Assembly: GCA_963843945.1 (NCBI GenBank)
Contig: CAWJMF010000002.1
Span: 1,364,001-1,428,000 of the forward strand
Length of the DNA: 64,000 nucleotides
Origin: CAWJMF01 sp963843945
GTDB taxonomy: Bacteria > Vulcanimicrobiota > Vulcanimicrobiia > Vulcanimicrobiales > Vulcanimicrobiaceae
Direction: 5' to 3'
How positions within the stretch are numbered: position 1 is the first letter of the stretch; each line of letters begins with the position of its first letter. A program made the position numbers and the translations under genes. A model generated the notes under the pieces. That model was not told the DNA's origin. It searched no databases and was given only the letters and a program-made list of their open reading frames with translations. This document shows, one piece after another, positions 8,999 to 18,353 of the stretch.

Positions 8999-10204
8999 GT
9001 GCCGCACTCCGCCCGACGACCTCGCGTTGCCTTCGTCGTGCAGCGCTGCGGCTCCGACATCGCGGGCGGAGCCGAGCGGCTCTGCCTCGAGACGGCCGCG
9101 CATCTCAAGGAAGCGTGGGACGTCGAGATACTCACGACCTGCGCGCGCGACTACGCGACCTGGGAAAACGTCTACGAACCAGGCCCCGACGAGGCGGAAG
9201 GCGTCCCCTTGCGCCGCTTTCGCGTCGACGCTCCGCGCGACCAGGCCGTCTTCGACCGGCTCAGCCGCGAACTGGCGGGCGGCGAGCCAGTCCCGCTCTG
9301 GCGCCAACAGGACTGGATCGCCGCGCAAGGTCCGGTTTGTTCGGCACTTCAGCAATTCGTCGAGCGCAACGCGCGCACGTTCGACGCGATCTATTTTTAC
9401 ACGTACCTGTACGCAACGACGTATCAGGTGCTGCCGTTCGCGGGCGAATCGACGGTGCTCGTCCCGCTGGCGCACGACGAGTGGCCCTTTTACCTGCCGA
9501 TTTGGGACGAGTTCTTCCGCCGGCCGCGGGGCATCGTCTTCGTCTCGACTGACGAGCGTCGGCTCGTCGAACGCCGCTTCGGCGAACTCGGAAGCCTCGG
9601 CCCGGCGATCGGCATCGGCATCGATCCGCCGGGTGCCGCCGACCCGGAGGCATTCCGCTGGACGCACCGCATCGCCGAAAAGTTCGCGCTCTACTTAGGG
9701 CGCGTCGACCGGGCCAAAGGCTGCGCGGAGATGATCGAACAGTTCATCGCGCTGCGCCGCACCGAGCGGGTCGAGCGCAAGCTCGTGCTGGCCGGTCCGC
9801 TCGAGATGGCGCTGCCCAAACACCGCGACGTCATCGCGCTCGGCCAGTTATCCGAAAGCGAAAAGTGGAACGCCCTGGCCGCCGCCGAGATGCTGATCAT
9901 GCCTTCGCGCTACGAAAGCTTGTCGATCGTCGCACTCGAAGCGTGGTCGCTGGGCACGCCGATTCTCGCCAACGGCCTTTCGCCGGTGCTCGTCGGTCAA
10001 TGCCGCCGCTCCGGCGGGGGCTTGTGGTACGCCAACGGCGATGAGTTTGCACGCTTGCTTTCGAGCGGCTTACTCGGCCGCGCGCGGGAGCTCGGCGCGC
10101 AAGGCCGGCGCTTCGTCGAGCAAAACTATCGTTGGAGCGACGTCGTGCAGCGCCACCGCGCTTACCTCGACGATTTTCTGGCGCTCGACGCGACGCACTC
10201 TTGA
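8999..10204 (+). CDS. Glycosyltransferase, GT4 (GT-B fold)
   Basis: A 401-residue GT-B glycosyltransferase. The N-terminal domain starts with RVAFVVQRCGSDIAGGAERL, the glycine-rich acceptor-side loop typical of GT4. The C-terminal nucleotide-sugar domain has FALYLGRVDRAKG, KLVLAGP, and MPSRYESLSIVALEAWSLGTPILA, the E-x7-E type motif of retaining GT4 enzymes. The GTG at 8999 (preceded by GAAGAGA) is the start that matches the family N-terminus; the long open frame upstream lies antisense to the epimerase and is not coding. Its TGA overlaps the TTG start of the next membrane protein gene, indicating translational coupling. Donor and acceptor are unknown. Confidence 0.88.
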   Translation: MPHSARRPRVAFVVQRCGSDIAGGAERLCLETAAHLKEAWDVEILTTCARDYATWENVYEPGPDEAEGVPLRRFRVDAPRDQAVFDRLSRELAGGEPVPLWRQQDWIAAQGPVCSALQQFVERNARTFDAIYFYTYLYATTYQVLPFAGESTVLVPLAHDEWPFYLPIWDEFFRRPRGIVFVSTDERRLVERRFGELGSLGPAIGIGIDPPGAADPEAFRWTHRIAEKFALYLGRVDRAKGCAEMIEQFIALRRTERVERKLVLAGPLEMALPKHRDVIALGQLSESEKWNALAAAEMLIMPSRYESLSIVALEAWSLGTPILANGLSPVLVGQCRRSGGGLWYANGDEFARLLSSGLLGRARELGAQGRRFVEQNYRWSDVVQRHRAYLDDFLALDATHS

Positions 10205-11508
10205 GCGAACTCCTCGCGATGGGCGCCGTCGTGCTGCCGCTGCCGCACCGCTTGCCGCTCGATGCGCGTTCGGCCTCGATCTTCTTCGCGCTCGGCGTCT
10301 TCGCGCTGCTGCTCGCGCGGCGCCGGCCGGTTTACGCGCTCGCGCTCGTCCTGTTGCTCGATCCCTTCGATCACGCGCGCTACCTCTTCGGCACGACGAT
10401 CACGTTTCCGAAAGTCGCGCTCCTCGGAGGCTTGCTCGGCCTCGCGCTGCGCCGGCCATCGCTCGCCGTGCTCGCCGCGCCGCGCTCGCGTCCGCTCGTT
10501 CTGGGGTTGCTCGCAATTTTGGCGGCGACTGCGCTCTCGGCCATTCCGGGTGTCTACATCGACGCGGTGGCCCGCGAAACGCTGAAAACGCTCGAGTATG
10601 CAGCCGCCTTCGGCTTCGCCGCGGTCGCGTTCGCCGCCGACGGCGACGAAAAAGTGATCTGGCGAACAATCGAGCTTGGCGCGGCGACGGTGGCCGTGCT
10701 CGCCCTTGCCCAGTTATTCACCGCGGCGCCCTCCGGCATCATGCTCGGCGGCCATGTGGTGCCGCGCATCGCGGGACCGCTCGAGGGTCCAAACCAACTC
10801 GCCGGTTACTTCGATCTCGCGATCCCCTTGCTGCTGGCGCGCGTTCTCGCCGGTGGCGACCGTTGGGCGGCGCCGGCCTTGACGCTGGCCGCGTTGGCAG
10901 ACGTTCTCACGCTTTCCCGTTCGGGTGTTCTGGCCGCGCTCGTCGGCTGCGTCGCGGTGCTCGCGATCGCGGGGCGGCTGCGCCTGCGCGCCGCAACGTT
11001 GCTCCCCGCGGCCGGCGCGGTCGTCCTCGCCGTCGGCTTGCTGGCCACGTTCGGCCTGCTGCCGCGCTTTCTGTCGGTCGAAGAGATCGGGCGCGAGAAC
11101 GGCCTCGCGACGCGCGGCGAACTCTGGCACGCCGCAATCGCCCTTTGGATCTCGCATCCGCTGCTGGGAGTGGGGGCCGGCAACTACGAGCTGGAGCTTC
11201 CGAGCGTCGGCCTGATCGGCGTCCGGACGCACGCCAACAGCGCATACTTGCAAGCGTTGGCAGAGGGCGGGATCCCGCTTTTTCTCGCAACGGTTTGGAC
11301 CGCCGTCGCCGCAGTCCGAACCCTGTGGCCCCGCGGTTCGCGAGCCCCCCTTTTGGGGGGCATCGCGGCGGCCAGCCTAGCCCTCGGTCTTCACCAAATA
11401 TTCGACTGCTTGACCTTTTTCCCGAAAATCGGGACGTATTGGTGGCTCCTCTTAGGAATTGGAATCGCCGCGCTTGCTAAGGAGAAGCTAATATACGAGC
11501 GGAGGTGA
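10201..11508 (+). CDS. O-antigen ligase/polymerase-like membrane protein (Wzy/WaaL)
   Basis: A polytopic membrane protein of about 435 residues with roughly 11-12 hydrophobic segments. In the second half, after LSRSGVLAALVG, comes a long loop with HPLLGVGAGNYELELP and THANSAYLQALAEGGIPLFL. This H-x2-G-x-G-x-N and H-N-x3-E pattern is the Wzy_C/O-antigen ligase signature. Members either polymerise repeat units or ligate glycan to lipid A or another acceptor; because the locus has an ABC exporter, a ligase role is at least as likely, but this is inference. TTG 10201 overlaps the previous gene's stop (TTGA); an in-frame ATG lies at 10219. The gene overlaps the next one by 4 bases. Confidence 0.82.
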   Translation: MSELLAMGAVVLPLPHRLPLDARSASIFFALGVFALLLARRRPVYALALVLLLDPFDHARYLFGTTITFPKVALLGGLLGLALRRPSLAVLAAPRSRPLVLGLLAILAATALSAIPGVYIDAVARETLKTLEYAAAFGFAAVAFAADGDEKVIWRTIELGAATVAVLALAQLFTAAPSGIMLGGHVVPRIAGPLEGPNQLAGYFDLAIPLLLARVLAGGDRWAAPALTLAALADVLTLSRSGVLAALVGCVAVLAIAGRLRLRAATLLPAAGAVVLAVGLLATFGLLPRFLSVEEIGRENGLATRGELWHAAIALWISHPLLGVGAGNYELELPSVGLIGVRTHANSAYLQALAEGGIPLFLATVWTAVAAVRTLWPRGSRAPLLGGIAAASLALGLHQIFDCLTFFPKIGTYWWLLLGIGIAALAKEKLIYERR

Positions 11509-11942
11509 ACCCGAGCACCGAAGCAGAAGCGCGCCGAAAGATGCTTGAGACCGCCAACCCGGAGATCGACGTCGACGCCTTGATGCTGCGTCTGCGCAGC
11601 CGCGTCGAGGAGCTGCGCCAGAACGGCCACCAAGAGCTGCTCCCCGTCAACGCGGTGAAGCTGCGCAACAACGTATTCATCAACTCGCTGGAAGCGTTCG
11701 CGAACATCGCCGATCAGAAAACGCAGGTCCGCACGCAGTGGCCTTCGCACCTGGGCGGCCCGCTCTTCCGGGTTATGCGCGTGCGCAAGCTTTTTCTCGA
11801 TGGTCTGTCGTTCGTCTTCAAGGACCAGCGTCACGTCAATCAAGCCCTCGTCGCCGCGTTCCGCGAATCGATCAGCCTGAACCGTCAGCTGATCGAACAA
11901 ATCGAAGCCTTACGGCAAGAAGTCGAGGCCTTGAAGCGCTAG
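11505..11942 (+). CDS. Conserved hypothetical glycan-locus protein
   Basis: A 145-residue soluble protein with no domain I can name. It starts with PEIDVDALMLRLRSRVEEL, an 'E-I-D-V-D-x-L-M' opening that I associate with proteins and methyltransferases of bacterial glycan loci, followed by a moderately conserved middle (VNAVKLRNNVFINSLEAF) and a helical, coiled-coil-prone C-terminus ending EALRQEVEALKR. There is no signal peptide or membrane segment. GTG 11505 overlaps the preceding TGA, and its own TAG is overlapped by the GTG of the following glycosyltransferase, so it is translated as part of a tightly coupled operon and probably serves glycan assembly. No function should be inferred beyond that. 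Confidence 0.7.
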   Translation: MNPSTEAEARRKMLETANPEIDVDALMLRLRSRVEELRQNGHQELLPVNAVKLRNNVFINSLEAFANIADQKTQVRTQWPSHLGGPLFRVMRVRKLFLDGLSFVFKDQRHVNQALVAAFRESISLNRQLIEQIEALRQEVEALKR

Positions 11943-13324
11943 TGCGTCTCGCGATCGTCACGCCGTGGTTCGGCAGCGAGCTTCGCGGCGGCGCAGAACA
12001 GCAGAGTTGGCAACTGGCGCATCACCTCGCCGCCCGCGGACACAGCGTCGACGTCTTGACGACGTGCTCGGCGTCGTTCGACGACGACTGGTCGCGCAAT
12101 CGGCTGCGCGCCGGCGTCGAGAAGGTCGACAACTTTACCGTGCGCCGCTTCAAAGTCGCCAAGCGCGACCGGCGCGCCTTCGCCCGCGTCAACGCGATCC
12201 TGACGGGCCTCGAAGCGAAAGATCTCAAGCGTTCCGTCAGCCCGATCGGCGATGAAGATGCGGCGGTCTTCACCGACCAGAACATCAACTCGCCGGCTCT
12301 CGTGCATTATCTGGGAACGCACGGCCGCGACTACCACTCGATCGTCTTCATTCCGTATCTGTACGGAACGACGCTGACCGGAATCGCGAAGGTGGCCGAG
12401 CGGGCGTATCTGCAGCCCTGCCTGCACGACGAGGCGTACGCGTACTTGCCGGCCGTCAGCGAGGCGGTGCACCGGGCGAAGGGATTGCTCTTCAACAGCG
12501 AGGGCGAATTCGAGATCGCGCTCGGTCTTTTCGGTCCGGGCATCATCCCGAAATCGACGGTGGTCGGTCAAGGTGTCGACGAGTTCCCGTCGACCGGCAA
12601 GGACGCGGAGAGCATCGGAACGTTCGTTCCCCGCCAAGAGCACTACGTGCTCTACCTCGGGCGGCAAGATCCGGCCAAGAACATCGGCTTGCTGGTGCAT
12701 GCGTTCGGCGAATTCAAGCGGCGCCATCCGATGTCGCGGCTCAAGCTCGTGCTGGCCGGTCAGCGGCCGACCTCGTACGGCGACACGACGAAGGACATCA
12801 TCGACGTTGGTCCCGTCGGTGAAGCCGAAAAGTGCGAGCTGCTCCAGCACATGCGCGCGCTGGTTCAGCCGAGCCTGATGGAGAGCTACTCGCGCGTGAT
12901 GATCGAGGCGTGGCTTGCGGGCAAGCCCGTCATCGTGCACGAGAACTGCCTCGCGACCGCGACGGTCGTGCGCCAGGTGGGCGGCGGCCTGCTGGCCGGT
13001 TCGACCACGGCCTGGGAAGGCGCGCTCTACAACATCGACGTCGCGGAAAACGCGACGCTCGACGCGATGGGCGAGCGGGGCGCGGCCTACGCGCACCGGG
13101 CCGCCGACTGGGAACTCGTGATCGACAACTACGAGCGCGCGCTCGGGATCACGCCCGGGCCGGCGCCGGCCGCGTCGGCTCCGCACCGGCCGCCTCTGCC
13201 GCCGGCTCCAACGGCGTGTATGCGAACGGGGCGCTCAAGCATCCCGTCGTCGATCCGCGCATCTGGGATCGCGACGACGACCGGCCGCTGGCCAAAGCCC
13301 TCCAGGATGGCTGCACGAATCTGA
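11942..13324 (+). CDS. Glycosyltransferase GT4, N-terminal portion of a tandem enzyme
   Basis: A GT-B glycosyltransferase beginning with GTG 11942, which overlaps the preceding stop. Recognisable parts are AIVTPWFGSELRGGAEQQ at the N-terminus, then HYVLYLGRQDPAKNIGLLV, LKLVLAGQRPT and QPSLMESYSRVMIEAWLAGKPVI with the GT4 E-x7-E motif. Coding similarity ends in a Pro/Ala-rich linker near 13190; beyond that this frame is meaningless to its stop at 13324, while another frame continues with a second glycosyltransferase half. I read this as one long gene (11942-13904) with an indel in the GC-rich linker. It resembles the GT4 at 8999 (both have the GGAE loop and a DVLTTC/EILTTC strand), so the two may be distant paralogues. 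Confidence 0.82.
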   Translation: MRLAIVTPWFGSELRGGAEQQSWQLAHHLAARGHSVDVLTTCSASFDDDWSRNRLRAGVEKVDNFTVRRFKVAKRDRRAFARVNAILTGLEAKDLKRSVSPIGDEDAAVFTDQNINSPALVHYLGTHGRDYHSIVFIPYLYGTTLTGIAKVAERAYLQPCLHDEAYAYLPAVSEAVHRAKGLLFNSEGEFEIALGLFGPGIIPKSTVVGQGVDEFPSTGKDAESIGTFVPRQEHYVLYLGRQDPAKNIGLLVHAFGEFKRRHPMSRLKLVLAGQRPTSYGDTTKDIIDVGPVGEAEKCELLQHMRALVQPSLMESYSRVMIEAWLAGKPVIVHENCLATATVVRQVGGGLLAGSTTAWEGALYNIDVAENATLDAMGERGAAYAHRAADWELVIDNYERALGITPGPAPAASAPHRPPLPPAPTACMRTGRSSIPSSIRASGIATTTGRWPKPSRMAARI

Positions 13325-13904
13325 TCTACGTCGGGTCGCTCAGCGCCATCGAGCCGCTCAATCAGCTGCTCACGACGTTCTTGCACTATTTGACCCTCGA
13401 CCGCGAGTCGCGGCTCGTGCTCGTGGGACGCGGCCACGTCGACGACGCGATCTACGAGCGACTCTATGCCGAGGTGCGCTCGCTCGATCTCGTCGATCAC
13501 GTGCTGTTGGCGCGCGACGTGCTGACCCCGCAGCTGCAAGCGGTCTATCGCACCGCGAGCCTCTTCTGGTCGCTCGACGAGGTCGCGCCACCGGTCGAAG
13601 GCTTCCTCGAAGCGATGTGGTTCGACGTGCCGGTCCTGGCGTACAAGTCGACCGCTGCGCAAGAGATCGTCGGCGACTCGAGCATCCTCTTCGCGACAAG
13701 GACGATTTGCTCAGCGTGGCGGTTTTGGCGCAGATCGTCGCGACGGATAGAGGCGTACGGGAGCGGATCATCTCGGCGCAACGAGTCGTGCGCATGCGTT
13801 ATCAAACCGCCCTCGGACGGATTCCACGGGATCCCGAGCCGCCTCGCTTTGAGGCCAGCAGTTCTCGACTCGCCGGTGACTCGAGCCGCAAGAACATCGC
13901 GTAA
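13190..13904 (+). CDS. Second GT-B C-terminal domain of the tandem glycosyltransferase, frameshifted
   Basis: Continuation of the preceding gene in other frames. From about 13190 to 13695 the frame reads a nucleotide-sugar-binding half of a GT-B enzyme: NLIYVGSLSAIEPLNQLL, SRLVLVGRGHVDD, LQAVYRTASLFWSLDEVAPPVEGFLEAMWFDVPVLAY. Near 13695 the frame changes again and continues with DKDDLLSVAVLAQIVATD to TAA at 13902-13904. Only the C-terminal Rossmann half is present; there is no N-terminal acceptor domain, so this is either a fused regulatory or accessory half or part of a two-domain enzyme. It is unlikely to be a free-standing gene, since no start with a ribosome site is seen at its beginning. 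Confidence 0.65.
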
Positions 13905-13954
13905 GTCCGTCGTTAAGCAAGAGCGTATCCTGGGCCGCCGAATCGCACAGCGCA

Positions 13955-15261
13955 CTGATACCGCGCGCGCTTTACGTAGCAGCCTTTTGCCTACCGGTAC
14001 TCGTTGCTGGGCTCGTGACGATGTTCGGCGTGGATTTGCCGATTAGAGACGAGTGGGTCTGGGTCAATTGATCCTCGATATCGCCTCCGGCAAAGCCGGA
14101 GCAACTGAAATCGTCGCCCTTCAGTGGCACGGGCACCGCCTCGCCGTTCCAACGCTGATTGCAATTGGGCTCGCGCGGCGAGGCTGGAGTCCAATGCGCG
14201 AGATGTATTTCAGCATCTTCCTAGCGCTCGGGACCCAGCTGCTGTTGCTCTCGGCCGTGAGACGAACCGTCCCTAACAACGCCCAGCCCATCACGTTCTT
14301 AACCTGTTCGCTACTGCTCTTTTCACTAGCGCAAGCGCAGAACTGGCTCTGGGGGTTCCAACTAGCATTCTTTGTTTGCACGTTGTGCGTTTGCGCTGTC
14401 GTTATATTGTTGTCGCCCGATGGCCTAACGCCATTCTCGTTTGCGGCGGCAGCAGCGTCCGCGACGATCGCAACTTTCTCTCTTGGAGCCGGCCCGCTGG
14501 CATGGCCCCTCGGCGCGACGATTCTTGCCGTGCGCCGACGACCGAGCGCACCCTATATTTGCGTGTGGCTCGTTTCTGCCGTGCTCTGCGCCATTCTATA
14601 CGCTCAAGGTTATGAGGACTTGCCACAAGCGCCAACTGCGCAAAGTCTCTTTCTTTATGCGCTCGTCTTTCTGGGTGGGCCGGTCGCTGGGTGGGCCGGC
14701 GAGACCGGCGCAATCGCCGCCGGCACGGTGGCCGTGGCAGGGTTCGGGCTTTTGGCTTGGCGCTTGGTCCACGCCGCGACCGCCGGGCGTTGCACACGCT
14801 CGCAACTCGCGCCGTGGCTCGGTCTTGGGACCTTCGCCCTCAGCACGGCGCTGGCCGTGGCGTACGCACGGGGCGGCTACGGGAGTGCCGAGGCCTTGAG
14901 CGGACGTTACGTTACGCTCGCAACGTTCGTGTGGCTCGCGCTCACGGGATTAGCGGTCCTCGATATGGGAGTATCTCCGGGCCGGAGTTCGCGCCTAACT
15001 TGCGTCGCAGCCTCAATCTCTTTCGCAGCTTTTATTCTTGCCCAGGTCTTTGGACTGCGCGAAATGCAGACGCTCTCTGCCCAGCAAGTGCACGGCCTAG
15101 CGATCGTGCGGGACTTCGAACATCGGTCCGACCGCGAATTGCTCGACGCCATGTTCCCGCCGGTGACTCAGCTCAACTACGACGTACCCCGCCTCCGGCA
15201 AGGCCTGGGCCGCTTACGCTCTTCCGGCGCCGCGCCCTTTTTAACGTCGCCCAGCTACTGA
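13955..15261 (+). CDS. Polytopic membrane protein, putative GT-C family ('WDE..QH..HR' type), frameshifted
   Basis: An integral membrane protein with about 10 hydrophobic segments. From 14053 it is a 402-residue frame, but its true N-terminus is upstream in another frame, which reads ALYVAAFCLPVLVAGLVTMF then DLPIRDEWVWV before a stop; a one-base change near 14065 joins this to LILDIASGKAG and LQWHGHRLAVP. The joined sequence matches the two other members in this window (21425-22765 and 40664-42949): a first transmembrane helix, an extracytoplasmic P-x-(W/R)-D-E-W block and a Q-(H/W)-x-x-H-R block. Acidic residues in the first loop are typical of GT-C glycosyltransferases, which is my inference for function. 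The real start codon is uncertain (possibly a second indel). Confidence 0.65.
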
Positions 15262-15289
15262 GGGAATCTCGCCGTATCTCCTGACGCGC

Positions 15290-16294
15290 TCAGTCGACGG
15301 TGAGCTGCACCTTGTCCCGTAAGAGATAGTAGCCCGACCCGTCGCTATTAAAGATTCTCAAGCTCACTTGATGCACGCCCTTGGATAGCGATCCGGCGGG
15401 AATCGTAACCGTGAACCCGGACGGCGCTAAGAGTTGGCTACCGAAAGCCGAGCCCACGTCGGGCCGCGCAAGGCCGTAGGCGCCCGCGATATCCTTTTGG
15501 CCGTCGATCACCGCGTTGACGCCTCCGGCGAGGCCGTTGCTCGACCGTCGAGCGCCCACCCTTGCAGCGTGACCGATTCGTCGGCGTGCAGGGTTGCGCG
15601 CGCCCGGCGACTGGCTCATGTCGACTGACGTCCCGTTCCCGACAAAGACTTTGTCGAGGGAAAGGTTCGTCGTCCCCGGCAACTGACGCGCCTGTGCGGC
15701 CACGAGGTGGCGCGGCGCGACGACTACCGTAAGCCAGTCAGGATTGACGTAGTAGCCGGTTTTCTTCGCGTCTTCGACGAGGAACGCGAGGTGGTGCGTC
15801 CCCGGCGCCAACAATGCCGGCGGTATGGTGATGCCGAAGCCGGACTTCTGATACTGCGGGTTCTTCAGTGCGGTCGCGACGTCCGGACGATCACCCATCA
15901 AGCCTTGTGCTCGCGCAAAGCCGTCAACCTGAACGAAGACGGTCGAGGGCGCGGTTTGCGTGCTTGGATCGATAGCCCAGCCCGCGATCTCCAGCGCCTG
16001 CCCGTTCGTGAGCGTGACTTTGGCATCTTTCTGATAGTGAAAAGGCTGTTTCTTATCGTTGAACCGCAACGCGTCGAGGGTCACGATGGCCGCGCCGGGC
16101 AGAACCGCAAGCACCGCCGGAGTCGTAGTACCCGCATCCGCCGAGTCCGCGGTTGCCGGCCCCTTGGTGTCCTGACGGTTGGTTTGCGAAACGATGATCC
16201 CGACCAGCAGAACAAGTATCGCGATCGCACCAATCGTCGTTTCCAGCCAGTATTTTGCCGCGAACTTGGTCAGGTTGAATTGCGTCTGGCTCAT
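15290..16294 (-). CDS. Membrane-anchored protein with two GW..D domains
   Basis: A 334-residue protein with a single N-terminal transmembrane helix (about residues 17-39, ETTIGAIAILVLLVGIIVS) and a large presumably periplasmic part. That part holds two copies of an unfamiliar domain of about 110 residues: LEIAGWAIDP ... DRPDVATALKN ... SGFGITIPPALLAPGTHHL, and a second copy ending APSGFTVTIPAGSLSKGVHQV. The second copy is scrambled between about 15545 and 15600, where shifting frame restores TLHADESVTLQGWALDG, so two compensating indels are likely. The same domain occurs in the proteins at 22844 and 27106. The ATG overlaps the stop of the upstream membrane protein gene (ATGA). Function unknown; a beta-sandwich carbohydrate-binding role is a guess. 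Confidence 0.75.
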   Translation of the reverse strand: MSQTQFNLTKFAAKYWLETTIGAIAILVLLVGIIVSQTNRQDTKGPATADSADAGTTTPAVLAVLPGAAIVTLDALRFNDKKQPFHYQKDAKVTLTNGQALEIAGWAIDPSTQTAPSTVFVQVDGFARAQGLMGDRPDVATALKNPQYQKSGFGITIPPALLAPGTHHLAFLVEDAKKTGYYVNPDWLTVVVAPRHLVAAQARQLPGTTNLSLDKVFVGNGTSVDMSQSPGARNPARRRIGHAARVGARRSSNGLAGGVNAVIDGQKDIAGAYGLARPDVGSAFGSQLLAPSGFTVTIPAGSLSKGVHQVSLRIFNSDGSGYYLLRDKVQLTVD

Positions 16295-18339
16295 CTGCCT
16301 CGTGTCGTCTCGCTCTCAGCCGCGCGATACCCGGTCAGCGCAAATGTACATGCGATAGTGCTGTGAAAGTAATATTCAGCTTCGGTAACCACCGCGACGC
16401 TGCGGATCCGCGGGATGCTTCTCCTCTCGAAGAGGGCCTCCAACTGTTCCAAGCTCTGCGGTAACGGAGCGATGAGAAGCCCGTCCTGCGAATCCTCCAC
16501 GACGATTCGGTAATCCGTCACTTGACCCTGCGAGTCCCTAACGAGCGCATGAACTGCCGGAGCGCGAAAGAGCAGCTTCAAGAACTGCCCGAGCGGGCTG
16601 TACCGAATGTCGAGTTTCAGAAAGACGAGTTCGTCGCCGGAGGCGTCGATCGGAATGTCTTCGCCCCACGAATAGTTCTTGGCAGTTGACTGCTTAAGCG
16701 GTCCGCACCGATCGCTGACTCGTTCGCACGACGAGCAGCTCCTCGCCCCCGGCAGTCGCGGCACGCCCTGGGATATGGGGATCGACAGCATAGTTGCACA
16801 GCATTTCACGCGCTGCATCGGGCTGATCCCAGAGTGGATAGCGCCCGTCGATCGAGTCCCAATTGAATAGCACCCGGTCGGCCCCGTGCTCTCGCAGATG
16901 CCCGGCGTCCATACGATCGAGTTCTGGCGTATACGCCGAATATGCCTGAAACACGGGCTGCGGATTCCATTTGAAGCCGTTCGAAAAAACGATCGACGTC
17001 TCGATGGGGCCGGCGTCGACTGAAGAGGCACCGATCGCGCTCACGACCGCCGGCGTCAGGCGGTCCGAGGCCAGACCGTCCCGGTATGCTCGGGCGACTT
17101 GAGCGTCGCTGCGCCAAGCCGTCGTCAGGCGGTAGAAATCTAGCGCAAAGGCGTTGGGAGTCAAGGCGGCAATGGGAGCTCCTCCTGCGTCGGCAGCGCG
17201 CCAAACCACGCTGAGGGCGAAAAACGCCAGCAACGTGACGAGGCCGTTAATGGCGAGCAGACGCCGATCGGCCGACAGACGCAAGACCAAACCCGCAACC
17301 AAGAGGATTGCCCAAAACGCGTAAATCACGTGCTGATCCTGCCGGACGAACCCTTCTTTGTATTCGAAGAACAGGCTCACGAGCAGCGCGGCGATGACGG
17401 GGACGGAAAGCGCTTTGCGATTTGCAACGAACGTCAGACCGAGCAGTGCGAGCATCCCGACTGCAAACCATAGCTCCCAGCGCGGACCGTCAAAGGACAT
17501 CGCGCCCGAATAGCCCGTCGCGACTTGCAGCGAGGTCCCGACAAAAGCTCGGAACGTTGGGGTTACGAGGAGCGCTGCGCACGCAGCGGCGACCGTAGAG
17601 CCGACTCCGAGAGTCCGTCTCGAAACCGAGGGGCGTGAGACCAAGGCAGCGCAGGTCAGCGCCACGGCCGCCAGCGCCACCGCGATAGGGATCCCCAAGA
17701 TCCAAACGCGCGAACGGGAGCGTCGAAGCCACGGTAAACCCGACGCAAAGCGCAAACACTGCACGTAACTCGGCGCCCCTGTTTTCCGACGCTCCAAGTA
17801 GAGCCCCAAGTCCGAACAAAACGAAAGCGCTGGCGAACGCGCCGACGCCGATGTTGAACTTCATGAGAAGAGCGACGCCGCACGCCACTCCGAGAGCCGG
17901 TGCCGTTAGTGCGGCCGGCCTTGGGCCCCGAAAGAGCGGAAGCGTGAAAAGGACGATAAGGCCGAGCGTCAGCATGTCGATCGGCATGATGTCGGTGAGG
18001 CAGACGAGGATAACCAATAAGAAGCCGAGAACCGGGAAGAATCCCGCCCGTCTCGGTAGCGCAGTAGGCTACCAGCCCTGCGACGAGCAGAGCTAAGATG
18101 ACCGAGCACGCGAGCATTTGCCAATAGAACGGCCCGACGCCGACCCCAACGGCGAGATACGAGAGCGGGCCATACGTGAACACGACGTCCCGTCCGAACA
18201 CGAGGCCGGAAAGACTCGCCTGGGTCAGCCCTAGCTGCCAGGAGGGGCCGAGGCCCGTTCCAGCGGGGTACGGGTCGAAAAACGCACGCAGGAACACGAG
18301 CGCCGCGACCAGCACGCGCGCCCCCCATTTGAGCCGCAC
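16291..18339 (-). CDS. Large polytopic membrane protein, putative GT-C type, three frameshifts
   Basis: Four frame segments rebuild one protein of about 680 residues. The first (GTG 18339) has the stretch SWQLGLTQASLSGLVFGRD followed by VVFTYGPLSYLAVG, the 'GxDVVFTYGPLGYL' motif of a family of bacterial membrane proteins I associate with glycan loci. The second has LTDIMPIDMLTLGLIVLF and further helices, the third has several helices, YKEGFVRQDQHVIYAFWA, and a soluble part (FNWDSIDGRYPLWDQPDAAREML), and the last is a soluble beta-rich tail ending at TGA 16291. Frames change near 18040, 17700 and 16720. Topology and the first-loop acidic residues suggest a GT-C-like enzyme, which is inference. 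It is coupled to the GW..D protein downstream. Confidence 0.65.
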
Positions 18340-18353
18340 GGCGGACTCGATTG

